DNA from: Rotaria macrura
Taxonomy: Eukaryota > Rotifera > Eurotatoria > Philodinida > Philodinidae
Reading direction: 5' to 3'
DNA length: 64,000 nucleotides
NCBI GenBank assembly: GCA_900239685.1
Contig: OENT01000029.1
Location: 62,001 to 126,000, forward strand
Each line of letters begins with the position of its first letter. Position 1 is the first letter of the stretch. The position numbers were made by a program, and so were the translations under genes. Of the stretch, positions 63,424-64,000 are shown piece after piece. The notes beneath the pieces are model-generated. The model saw only the letters and a list, made by a program, of their open reading frames with translations. It did not search any database and was not told where the DNA came from.

Positions 63424-64000
63424 ACTTCTAATGTACTCTTATAACCTCACAAAAAGTTAAGAAGTGCCTTTTTTTCTTTCGAAATGCTCAAACCTACAAA
63501 TGTAAAAATAAAACTGTCATAAAAAAACCGCTATATATCGATGCGTATACATATATATATATATATATATATACAAGCATGGATGTTATATAAAAAATTA
63601 AACTGTGCGAATAGTAAGCAATCAAAAAAAAACGAACAGGATAAATGCAATGATACGATAAAAAACGAATAACAGCGAATTGCAACCGATATTGAAATCA
63701 CGCATTGAGCCGTATCCTAGTAGCTGTTCAAGGACGTGCAACAAAAAGAAGAGAACAAAGAGAGTTGTGGGTGAAGGACAGAAGCGGTAATATAATGGCC
63801 TTCGGTTCATCTATTCTCTCGTATAACATGAATATGAATCTATTTTCAAAAAAAAATGTAAAAAAGGACGTAGAAAAAGAAACAGGTTAGATAAGAAGTT
63901 TTAAGTATCAGATAATATCGACAGCATAGAAGAGGTTTTCGGGACAAAGAGCATTTGCATTCTTTTTCTTTTGTATTCTTTTTGATTTTAGCCACAAATC
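63424..64000. other. Upstream flank of SLC16-like gene, to window edge
   Basis: Presumed promoter side of the minus-strand transporter gene. It holds an AT microsatellite at 63548-63575. No coding resemblance was found out to the end of the window. Confidence 0.5.

Overview
This is a 64 kb piece of an AT-rich animal nuclear genome. Every recognisable gene is split by GT-AG introns, many only about 50-75 nt long and some 1-4 kb. The genes are metazoan: a CASK scaffold, an ERGIC1-like cargo receptor, PDHX, an SLC16-type transporter, rhodopsin-like receptors and a peritrophin/EGF membrane protein. Introns rich in AT microsatellites, divergent peptide-type GPCRs and splice-acceptor-like sequences just upstream of several start codons suggest a small spiralian invertebrate. 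A rotifer, possibly bdelloid, is my best guess, but that is inference and no genus can be named from this window.

Layout. 1-673 (-): the N-terminal and central part of a broken mariner transposase, running off the left edge. 3253-4318 (-): a UBE2H-type ubiquitin-conjugating enzyme. 4319-10707: a long stretch with no gene I can support. 10708-23982 (+): a complete CASK orthologue in 19 exons, with a hAT-like nonautonomous transposon (22054-22705, 8-bp target duplication) in intron 15. 25604-27470 (+): a divergent GFOD-like oxidoreductase-fold protein, followed 187 bp later by ZNHIT3 (27658-29523, +). 30880-32835 (+): a class A GPCR. 34174-36088 (+): a type I membrane protein with chitin-binding-like domains and an EGF domain. 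40207-41731 (+): an unrecognised lysine-rich protein. 46051-48842 (+): PDHX, followed 127 bp later by ERGIC1 (48970-54153, +). 57721-60672 (+): a second class A GPCR. 61018-63423 (-): an SLC16/monocarboxylate-transporter-like protein.

For all eleven non-transposon gene models, the exons I placed by hand have GT-AG junctions with matching phase and give one uninterrupted reading frame. Lengths: UBE2H 207 aa, CASK 949, GFOD-like 374, ZNHIT3 157, GPCR-1 343, peritrophin/EGF 435, K-rich 312, PDHX 459, ERGIC1 291, GPCR-2 440, SLC16-like 598.

Function. The neighbours do not form one pathway; they look like ordinary housekeeping and signalling genes. The most interesting genome-scale signal is two tightly spaced same-strand pairs (GFOD-like/ZNHIT3 and PDHX/ERGIC1). 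In both, a T-rich TTTTAG acceptor lies 14-16 nt before the downstream ATG and no canonical AATAAA lies between the upstream stop and that acceptor. This is what a spliced-leader operon would look like. I found no convincing wholly novel system.
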